Source: Nigrospora sphaerica
Taxonomy: Eukaryota; Ascomycota; Sordariomycetes; Amphisphaeriales; Apiosporaceae
Reading direction: 5' to 3'
Assembly: GCA_018287875.1 (NCBI GenBank)
Contig: JAGVVL010000022.1
Location: forward strand, 4,821,446-4,885,445
DNA: 64,000 nucleotides
The notes beneath the pieces are model-generated. The model had not been told where the DNA came from. It saw only the letters and a list, made by a program, of their open reading frames with translations, and ran no database searches. Shown piece by piece: positions 55,701 to 64,000 of this stretch (positions within the stretch are counted from its first letter, which is position 1; the number at the start of each line of letters is the position of its first letter). Both the position numbers and the translations under genes were made by a program.

Positions 55701-57428
55701 GTGCCCTTCGTCGCCCTCGCGCACGACCTCGTGCAGCGCGCGCACGCGGCCGCACTCGACTGCCTCCACTGGCAGCCGGCGGCAGCGGCGGGCCGCGAGG
55801 GCCCCGCATGCGTCGCGCGCCTAGTCCTCGTGAGCGCCGACGTCGCGAGCACGCCGGAGTTCTTAGCGTACGTCGACAGCCTCCGCGCGCGCCGGCTACT
55901 CGGGCGCATCTTCATCGACAAGTGCCACACTGTGCTTATGGACGCCGCTTACTGGCCGCGCCTCCCTGAGGTGCGCGCCGTCTACTGCTTCGACTGCCCC
56001 GTGGTGCTACTCACAGCCACGCTACCCGTGTGACTCGAGCGGCCCTTCCGGGAGCTCATGCTCGCCGAGGACGCTGCCCTCCTCCGGGCGCGCACAACGA
56101 AGCCGAACATCCGCTACCGCGTCGTGACGGTGCCGCCGCGGCCGGGCGCGGTGGAGGAGGAGGTGGTGCGGACGGCGCGCGCCCTCGCGCGCGGCTGGGC
56201 GGGCGCCGAGAAGGGCGTCGTTTACTGCCGGTCGCAGGCCCGGTGCGAGGCGCTCGCGGCGGCCCTCGGCTGCGCGCCCTACTATAGCGGCGTCGCGGCG
56301 GCCGCGCGCGAGGCGCGCTTCGCGGCGTGGGCGGCCGGCGCGGCCACGGGGGCGGTAGCAGGGGCCGACGCCGCCGCCGGCCGCTGGATCGTGGCCACGA
56401 CGGCGCTCGGCACGGGGGTCGACGTGGCCGGGCTCGTGGCCGTCCTCCACGCAGAGCTGCCGTACGGGCTGGTCGACTTCAGCCAGCAGACGGGGCGCGG
56501 CGCGCGCGGCGCCGGCGAGACGGCCGACTCCGTCGTCGTCTGGGACGGCCGGCCGGCGTGGGCCAGCCCGCACAGCAGCGACGTCGAGCAGCGGAACCGG
56601 CAGGCCATGGCCTGGTTTGTCGAGAGCGTCGACTGCCGCCGCCTCGTGCTCGGCCTCTTCCTCGACGGCCGCGGCGGGGACTGCGCAGCGCTCGGCGCCG
56701 CCGCGTGCGACCGCTGCGAGGAGGCGGAGGCGCGGCGCGCCGCTACGCCGCCGCCGCCCATGCCGCCCACGCCAGTGGCGGCAGCAGACGCGGCGCCGCC
56801 GACACCGCGTCCGAACCGGCTCCAGGCGGCCTGCCGGGCCCGCTACGCTGCGGAGGAGGTGGCCCGCACGTGGCTACACGCTGTGCGCCACGGCGGCCAC
56901 TGTCCCGTCTGCCTCACGAAGTGGCTCCAGCGGCAGCGGCAGCCAGCGAGCTACGCGGCGGGCGTCCGCCACTCGTTTAAGCGGTGCCAGACGCTCCCGC
57001 TAGCGCAGTATAGCGCATGGCGCCGGCAGCTCGTCTTCCCGCCGTATAGCGGCTGCTTCCGCTGCGGGCTCCCGGCGGGCTGGTGCGCCGCAGCGGACCC
57101 GGAGAAAGGAGGCGAGGGGGGCGGCGCGGCGGCGTGCGAGTCGGCTGATACGATGCTCCCGGTGTTACGGCTTGCAGAGGAGAGCCAGACGGCGCGGGCG
57201 GTGCTCGCGGCCGTGTACGACGTCGACACGGCGGACCCGGCCGCCTTCCGAGCGTGGCTCGGCCGCGGCCGGCACGAGGACGGCGTGTACCACACGAACG
57301 TGTTCGCGGCGTGGCGGGCCATCATCGCGGACGCGTACGCGACCGCGGACGCCGTGCCGAGCACGCCGGAGACAGCGGCCGCGGGCGTAAAGGAGGCCGG
57401 CGGGGGCGACGGCGACAGCGAAGGCTAG
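52763..57428 (+). pseudogene. OrsD-like zinc finger + tyrosine-recombinase-like + RecQ helicase gene, broken
   Basis: A frame of about 1550 codons at very high GC. Residues 30-120 carry two Cys/His clusters (CRLCRVGI...HFRNRH and CSALGCVY...HHARTAVH), like OrsD (DUF3505) proteins. The middle (53900-55300) has GRGPEVMTLR, RKVARFLPARVGHMMVAY, YRHVVIELGR and HSSAVAR-x-HYTVD, a possible R...H...HSS...Y recombinase signature. From 55485 it has helicase motifs: Walker A LPTGAGKSV, FIDKCHTVLMD (normally DECH/DEAH; Glu is Lys), LLTATLPV and QQTGRGARG, then Cys pairs CPVC and CFRCG. Breaks: TAG near 53992, 54926 and 55223; a frame change near 55460 (or a short intron 55409-55457); TGA at 56031. Related fungal genes include telomere-linked RecQ helicases. 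Inactive as read. Confidence 0.75.
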
Positions 57429-57479
57429 GCTTATACAGGGGCGGTTTCGATAATATCTTTAAAAAGGAAGGCGCGAGGC

Positions 57480-58074
57480 TTATTTAACTTAGCTTCGTTA
57501 TTAAAAGGAGGATAATTATAAGACGGAAGGTATATAAATTAAGTTATTTATTACGAAGTTATAAGAAAAGAAAAAACGTTATAAAGTAAAGGAAAAGGAA
57601 GAAAAAAAATAAAGAGATATAAAATAAAAAGTAATAGATAATAAACTATTTAAAGAGGGAGAAGGGATATTATAAATAAAAGGTAAACAGGATAATAAAA
57701 TTTATATTATTTAATTATAAAAGATAAGTAAGGGTAAAAAAAAATTAAAGGCGGATTAATAATTAAAGTATCATTAATAAATAAAGACTAGGTTAATATA
57801 TTAAAAAGATATAAAAAAGTAAAAGGAGAAGGTATATAAAGTAATAAAAAAGAGATAACTTTATAAATAAGGTTTAGATATGTAAAAAAGGACATTAAAA
57901 AGGAGGGAAAGAAAAGTAATAAAGCTTTATAAGAAGTGTATATAAAGAAAAGAAGGTAGTATAAAGTAATAAAAAGTATATAAAAAGTAAAATAGATTAA
58001 ATATAATAAGTATTAAAAAAAGAAAGGGTAAATTATATAAAAGATAAAAAAAACGAAAAGTAAATAACGTAAAT
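57480..58074. repeat. A/G-rich, nearly C-free tract, left part
   Basis: About 600 bp of the plus strand is built of A, G and T with very few C, in AAAAGGAAGAAAA-like words. Its continuation lies at 62954, to the right of the LINE inserted in it. No gene is possible in frames I checked. Confidence 0.8.
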
Positions 58075-58089
58075 AATATAAGTAAAATA
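58075..58089. repeat. 15-bp target-site duplication, left copy
   Basis: AATATAAGTAAAATA, repeated at 62939-62953. Confidence 0.88.
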
Positions 58090-58207
58090 GCTAGGGAAAA
58101 AAAAACCTTTTCGAAACCGACCCCACACAGCGATAACTTCACAACCGCGACTCTATAAGCTACCGGATAGCCCGGAAACTGTTCCTAGGGCTTCATTTAG
58201 CCTAGAA

Positions 58208-59565
58208 ATGGTCGATTCACCACCCCCGAGGCAAAGCGCGGGTGGCGGGAGCCGCCATAGGCCCGCCTCACCCCCCGAGCCGTCACCTCCGGACTCAAGA
58301 ACACCATCGCCAAGCAGCAACACGGCACCTGGACGCAGTCCAGAAGCCATTCGCAGCACCGTAATCAGCCTCAGACGCTTCTTAGCTGGTGATTCCGACG
58401 TTGCGACCCTGGTTGCAGCCATACAAGCCGCCATCCCGGTCCTAGAGGCGGCAGCTAAGGAACCAGATAGCCAGACTAGCATCGAGAGACGCATCGATGC
58501 CATCGAGAACACGCTCCAGGCTATCCATAAGGATATCAAGGCCCCTAAGACATACGCTGCTGCTACCACCGCTATAACCGCCGCTCCCTTACCTAGAGCC
58601 CCTCAAATAGCTAAGGCGCTTCCTCCCCGTCAGGAACGAGAGATCACCATTAAGGCCACAGAGACAGAAGGACGCACCTACGCAGAGATCGTTCGCAAGG
58701 TCAACGCCGCCGCAGGGAGAGAGGCAGCAGTAGCAGCACGCAAGCTCCCTAGCGGAGACTACGCCATCACATGCAAGACAGCGGCGGAAAAACAAGCCCT
58801 AGAAGCCGACCTAGACTGGACTGCCGAGGCCTTCGGAGAGAATGCCTCTATCCAGAAGAGAAAGATCCTAGTGGTGGCCCACGGTATCAACAAGGAAGCC
58901 ATAGAGGTGAGCCATGGGCAGCTAGAAGCCCAACTCCGAAACCAGCCTGGCGGCCCCATCGATGTCCTAGAAGCGAAGCTCCTCGCAACGCTAAGACGTC
59001 GTCTAGAAAGGTCACAACTCTATATATCGCAGTCGCCACGGTCCAACAAGCAGAACAACTATGCCGAGACGGCCTCATCTGGCAGTATGGCTATTATCCA
59101 TGCGAGCCTTTCGCTGAAGGAGCGCAGCTTAAGCAGTGTTACCGCTGCTATCGATATGGACACATTGCCCGAGTCTGCCGCCATGCACGACGATGCGGGC
59201 TCTGCTCCTCGACTAAGCACGAGGAAAAAGAATGCCCGGAAACGGAGAATCAGAGCCGATATTGCTGTCCAGCATGCCGAGGACCACACACCGCGTGGTC
59301 TAAGGAGTGTCCAGTCCGCCAGGAGCAGGTCCAGATCGCCAAGGCTGCTTATGTTACGAGACCGAAGGGATTCGCACTGCCCTCGCAAGAACACCCTAAG
59401 CCAACAGCTGAAAATTGGCAGACAGTACAGCCGCGGAAGCGTCGAGCAACCAGCTACCGTACTAGAAGCACTGGCAGAGCCCGTAGCAGAACCCACGAAG
59501 AGATAGACGACATGGACATCGAAACACCGGAGCCAACACTAAATAGCATCCACGCTCGACCATGA
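58208..59565 (+). pseudogene. LINE-B ORF1 (gag-like, three zinc knuckles), one frameshift
   Basis: The ATG at 58208 opens MVDSPPPRQS. The N-terminus is Pro/Ser-rich, followed by a helical region and then a domain around EIVRKVNAAAGREAAVAARK. The frame must change near 58984, consistent with loss of a single C in CTCCTC(C)GCAAC. It then continues through KVTTLYIAVATVQQAEQL to CCHC knuckles CYRCYRYGHIARVC and CGLCSSTKHEEKEC and the CCPACRGPHTAWSKEC cluster. It ends at TGA 59563-59565, which overlaps the ORF2 start as ATGA. The role is RNA-binding particle protein. Confidence 0.82.
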
Positions 59566-62500
59566 CAGCGCTAAGGATCCTACACTGGAACACGCAGAAA
59601 AGCAAGAAAGCACAGATCCCGGTAGTCGATGCCATCTCCGAAGAGTACGACGTCCTAGCTATCCAAGAGCCCTGGCGAAACCCAAATATGCCGACCACCT
59701 ACTGCCCGAGATCCTCTCTATACTACCTACTCTACGCAACTGAGGGAGGTAGGGCATGCATCTATATTAACAAGAAGTACACCCCAGCGCAGTGGACATA
59801 CGAGGCGCAGCCAGATAGGTGTCGTATTATAATCCAACTACCAGACGGTCCCATAACGGTTATCTGCATATACTCGCCTCCCCCTGGGTCCACCAGCAGA
59901 TCGGACCTACCCGCTATCGAAGCCCTCCATAACGAACCCCAGCTAAGACGAACAGTCCTTGTGGGAGACTTCAACGTCCACCACCCCGTCTGGGAGGATA
60001 CAACGTCCGACCCCATAGGGCAGCTGATAAGCTGCTCCAGCTAGCAGAATCCTGGAGACTCCAGCTGATCACACCCCCTGGAACACCAACATGGACACGA
60101 AAAGGATGCGCAGACTCTACGATCGACCTAGCCTGGGCCACAGACGATCTCCGGGTCGCCTATGACGGATACGCACCATACGCAGGATCCGATCACCTCC
60201 CTCAGGTGATACGCGTGGCTGGACCCCGTATAGACCGCCAAGACAGGCTACGACGCAGCTGGAAAACAGCTGACTACGACCAGGCGAAGGCAGAGGCGGC
60301 ATACCTACCACAGCCAGGGCAACTCGAGACACCAGAAGAAATCGATAGCTACACTGAGACGTTAACTAAGGAGCTAACATGGATAGCCGACCTAGTTGCC
60401 CCCCTCCGCCACTCTAAGGAGAGGCAAGGCCTGGTGGAACCACGATATAAAAAGAGCTATAGAGGAGGAGAGACGAGCCCAGCGAGCATGGCTATCCGAC
60501 AGGACAGACGCAGCCTGGCGAGCCCTTCGGCAAGCATCCCTTACGAAAAAGAAAACGATCCGCACCGCAAAGACAGCAACCTGGAGAGGCATGCTTCACG
60601 AGGCCTCTAGCCAGCCAGCTGGCGTCTGGAACATCGCGAGATAGGCCAGAACCGAAGGAGCCGCGCCACCGCTACCTCCAGCCGTCCCTACGCTCTACAC
60701 ACCGCGAGGCGAAGCAACGACCCATAAGGAGAAAACAGAGGCCTTCCGAGAGAGGTTCTATCCCCTCCCTAAGGCTACGTACACCGGCTTCCGAACAACG
60801 AACCGGCTCGCAGCGCCTCTCGATATGGACGGCAAGGTGACAGCAGAACACGTCCAAGACGTCCTTACTAAGGCAGGCCAGTGGAAGGCACCTGGACCAG
60901 ACCAGCTTCCGAACGGATTTCTCAAACGCCTAGGAAAGCCCCTCTTCCAGGCCTTGGCCTCCCTAGCGGAAGCGTGCTGGCATATAGGATACTATCTAAG
61001 AGCGTTCCGTAAAGCAGTCACCGTTATCCTCCGGAAGCCAGGAAAGCAGCCAAACGAGTACTACTAAGCCAGCAAATGGAGACCTATCGCGCTGCTTAAC
61101 ACTATAAGGAAAGCAATCGAGAGCCTACTAGCGCAACGGCTAGCTAGCTTTGCCGAAGAGAACGGACTGCTCCCGGACGAACAGATGGGCAACCGGAAAG
61201 GCCGCTCCACGGAAACAGCCTTACGGTTGCTAACGGACCTAGTCCGCACAGCCTGGAAGCATGGAGGCGCTGCGACTCTCCTATCGCTAGATATCTCGGG
61301 TGCTTTCGACTCCGTTGACCACGATAGACTCCTCGGCAACCTACGAGCGCTCCGAGTACCTATATGGACCATTAACTGGATACGCAGCTTCCTCTCTAAC
61401 CGATCCACCACACTGCTCTTCGACGGCCAGGAATCGGACGAGATCCCAGTTCCGGCAGGCGTCCCGCAGGGCTCACCCCTATCGCCTATCCTCTTCTGTC
61501 TCTATACAGCCGGTCTCTATAAGGCTCTCCGCGCCGTACCAGGGATAGCTACTATAGCCTTCGCAGACGACACGAACCTCGTGGGCTTCGGTTTAGACCC
61601 CGAGCAGACCTGCGAGCGGCTGGAAGCCGCTCACAGGATCTGCAAGGAATGGGCAGTCAGCCACGGCATGACCTTCGCAGTCCAGAAATATCACCTAGTC
61701 CACTTCTCTCGAAGACGGAAAGGTCCGGACACGAAAATAGCCTTAGAAGGCCACGAAATCGAACTAGAAGACTCCTGCCGCGTCCTCGGGGTCCACGTGG
61801 ATAGACGTCTCCTCTGGGACGTCCACATCCAGTCGATATCGAAGAAGATGGCGACGCAGGTCTATGCTCTAAACCGGATAGCCGGCTCGACGTGGGGCGC
61901 GTCCCTCCAGCGAGCCCGCCAAGTCTATACAGCCGTCGTACGGTCTGCGATAGGCTATAGAGCTTCAGAGTGGCACCGCTAGATCTCGAAAAATAGAGCT
62001 AAGGCACTCAACGACGTCCAAACAGAGTGCCTCCGAAAGGTCACAGGAGCTTTCAAAGCCACGGCTAACGCAGTACTAGAAACGGAAGCTTACGTGTCCC
62101 CCTTAGACACGTGGCTCAACAGAAGGGTGGCGGCATCGGAAGAGAGGCTCCAACAGCCGCGTATCGCATCACTCATCCAAGCAAGGTGCGATAGCGCAGC
62201 TAGATGGATCCTAACAAGACCGACTCGCCAGCGCAGATTAAAAGGCCCCGACGCTCCCGATCGTAAGAGGTGGCTAGACGAATGGCTAGCTGGAGACTCA
62301 GCACATAAGGCTGAGGAGAGAGACTGGCTTCAAAGATGGCAACAAGCGCAGCAAAATCGAACAGCACGAACCCCGGCAGCAACTAAGATGCCGCCAGACA
62401 AGCACGTCCTCAAGCTCCATAAGGGACTCCATAAGGCCGAGAGCTCCATCCTCGTTCAAGCGAGGACTGGCAAGATTAGGCTGCGAGACTTCCTCTTTAA

Positions 62501-62723
62501 ACGCAGGGTCCCAGGCTTCGACAGCCCCTGGTACGTCTGCAGTCAGGGCAGGGAGACCGTCCGGCATATCCTCGTTTTCTGCCCACGGGAAAGAGAAAGA
62601 CGAGAGCATCTCGTCCAAGCTCTAGGAGGACCGATAGACACGGACAGGATGCTCGACACCCCAGGAAAAGCAGGAATTATCGCGAGATGGCTACTCCGCT
62701 CCGGAAGGCTGGACATGTTCTAG
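59562..62723 (+). pseudogene. LINE-B ORF2: endonuclease and reverse transcriptase, several breaks
   Basis: The start ATG overlaps the ORF1 stop. Endonuclease: LRILHWNTQKSKKA, IQEPWRN and VLVGDFNVHH. A frameshift near 60015 moves the reading to the frame with AESWRLQLITPPGTPTWTRK and SDHLP. A second shift near 60430 leads to GKAWWNHDIKRAIEEERRAQ. The reverse transcriptase has SLDISGAFDSVDHDRLL, VPQGSPLSPILFCLY and the catalytic AFADDTNLVGFG (about 61560). The tail motif CSQGRETVRHILVFC is near 62540. Stops occur at 60643, 61067 and 61980. It ends TAG at 62721-62723. Family members nick DNA and copy their RNA at the nick. Confidence 0.85.
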
Positions 62724-62938
62724 CTAGCGAATCAACTTATCAGCTAGGAAGCGGGCGCGCTGAGCCCGATCTCGGTATGGCAGGTCAAAGAGTAGATAGA
62801 AGCGGTACGACGCAGCGGAACCTAGGTTTTTCACCCGGCCGGACGGTTGCCCGGAACGGTTTTCCTAGGCTAAGATGCGCAGGGGGTCCTCATGGCCTAA
62901 ATAGGTCGCTAGGTGTAAGAATAATGATAATAATAATA

Positions 62939-62953
62939 AATATAAGTAAAATA
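62939..62953. repeat. 15-bp target-site duplication, right copy
   Basis: AATATAAGTAAAATA, directly after the LINE tail. Confidence 0.88.
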
Positions 62954-63800
62954 ATAAAAAAAAAGGGAATAAAATAAAAGATTTAAAAGAGAGATATTTA
63001 AAAATAGTTTAAAGATAAATTAAATATAAAAAGAAAAAGGAAACGTATTGAAGATAAGAGAAAGAGGTAAAAGATTAAGTAAAAAAAAAGTGAAAAAGGA
63101 GGGTAAGAAGAAAAGGTAAAAAGAGGTGAAAAATAAGATATAAAAGAGAAAAAAAAGGGGGATAATAAAAAAGAGTAAAGAAAGAAAAGTGAAGAGAGAA
63201 TAAAGGGAGTTATATAAGAAAGTAAATATAAAATATAAAAAAGGGAAATCAAATAATAAAAAAAAAGGAATAAAATAAAATAAGAAAAAGAATAAAAGGG
63301 TGTATAAAATAAAGAGAAAAAGGAAAAAAGAGTAATATAAAAAAGGGGTTATATAAAAAAAGAGGGGGCATAAAAGTATTATAATAAAAGATAAAAAAGA
63401 GGGCGGGGGTAAGAATAAGTAAGTTAAGTATATTATAAAATAAAGGAAAGAGAGTTAAAATAAATATCTTAAATAGGTTTAAAATATTAAACGCGTTTTT
63501 AAGAAAGAGCGAAAAGAAAGTAATAAAAGGTTAATATTAAAAGAAGTAAGTAAAGAAAAAAGTAATAAATAAATAAAGTAAGGAGGTTAAGAAAAAAGAA
63601 GGTAACGTAAGAAGGAAAGGGAGTAACTATAAAAGGAAGAATAAGCGATAATAAAAATATTAAAAAAGGAAAAAAGGAAAAAATAAATATATATAAAGGA
63701 AAGATAAAATTTAATATTTTAAAACATATAAAACATATAATAATTAAGGAGGAGTATAATATAAGGAGGAGGAGGGTGTATTTATAAGCAGTAATAAATA
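62954..63800. repeat. A/G-rich, nearly C-free tract, right part
   Basis: More than 800 bp with C almost absent on the plus strand and A far in excess of T, so it cannot be explained by symmetric RIP alone. Occasional GC-bearing words (AAACGCGTT near 63490) interrupt it. Minus-strand open frames such as 62998-63252 are translations of this low-complexity tract and are not genes. Confidence 0.8.
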
Positions 63801-63850
63801 GCCGATTAAAGGGGTATAAAGGGTGTAAGTGGTAAGGGGGTAAGAAGGAA

Positions 63851-64000
63851 GAGGGGGTAAGGGGGCGTAACCGTAGGCGGTGCGTAGCTAGCCCGTTGGA
63901 GACGAATTCGGGGGTTAAGGGGGCGTAACCGTAAGCAGTGCGTAGCTTACCCGTCGGAGGCGAATTTAGAGGGTAAGACGAATTCGCGGTAAGAGAGGGT
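63851..64000. repeat. 58-bp direct repeat at the window end
   Basis: GGGCGTAACCGTA recurs at about 63863 and 63921 with the same following blocks (GTGCGTAGC, CCCGT, GACGAATT/GGCGAATT). A third, partial unit starts near 63976. G-rich, C-moderate, and it probably continues beyond the window. Confidence 0.75.

Larger units (their letters stand above)
58090..62938 (+). mobile_element. LINE family B, copy 5: full-length reference copy
   Basis: A 4849-bp non-LTR retrotransposon bounded by a 15-bp target duplication. It has a 5' leader with a run of nine A, ORF1 with zinc knuckles, ORF2 with endonuclease, RT and a C-terminal CCHC-like tail, a conserved 3' UTR, and a terminal TAA/TGA-triplet run. 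No RNase H is visible, unlike families A and C. TAA tails recall I-type elements. It has few RIP changes but several frameshifts and stops, so it is not autonomous as read. Confidence 0.92.

Noticed and set aside
62998..63252. Hydrophobic 84-codon minus-strand frame (possible membrane protein)
   Set aside because: It is a translation of the A/G-rich tract, giving only Phe, Leu, Ser and Tyr; no gene features.
63851..64000. Telomere repeat
   Set aside because: No TTAGGG tandem; only a 58-bp GC-rich repeat is seen.

Overview
The window looks like a chromosomal segment of a filamentous ascomycete (Pezizomycotina, probably Sordariomycetes). Short GT-AG introns, fungal secreted-protein genes, Tad/I-type LINEs, pogo/Fot1-type DNA transposons and a Ty3 chromovirus all point that way. 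Many repeat copies carry dense CpA-to-TpA changes on both strands, seen as in-frame TAG/TAA stops, the mark of repeat-induced point mutation (RIP). I cannot name the species.

Layout. 1-19350 is a graveyard of nested transposons: the 5' end of a LINE (family B, minus), a degenerate LINE (family A, plus), and a second LINE-A copy split by two TA-inserted pogo elements. A third pogo element, a LINE-A fragment, a candidate small secreted protein gene (16472-16867) and an old pogo relic follow. 19356-25309 is a complete but RIP-decayed chromovirus with 216-bp LTRs, a chromodomain and a probable self-priming site. 25697-26800 holds two broken genes. 27024-28530 is a 5'-truncated LINE-B.

28710-40353 is the only intact host-gene island. 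It encodes a secreted SGNH/GDSL esterase, a seven-exon GH18 chitinase with a chitin-binding domain, an astacin-like zinc metalloprotease, a six-LysM protein and a DUF7730/F-box-like protein. The first four have signal peptides. Together they suggest a chitin and cell-wall processing or effector locus, with the chitinase cutting chitin and the LysM protein binding the fragments.

40735-51505 is a minus-strand LINE-B interrupted by a 7.1-kb LINE (family C) with a recognisable target duplication. LINE-C in turn holds a 332-bp solo LTR and another insertion of about 300 bp. 51506-52445 is a Ty3 pol fragment. 52450-57430 is an extremely GC-rich, broken gene joining an OrsD-like zinc-finger region, a tyrosine-recombinase-like region and a RecQ-type helicase. 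57480-63850 is an A/G-rich, almost C-free tract into which a nearly full-length LINE-B (58090-62938) has inserted with a 15-bp target duplication. The window ends in a 58-bp direct repeat.

No tRNA, rRNA or CRISPR array was recognised. Percent identities and family assignments come from reading only, not from searches.
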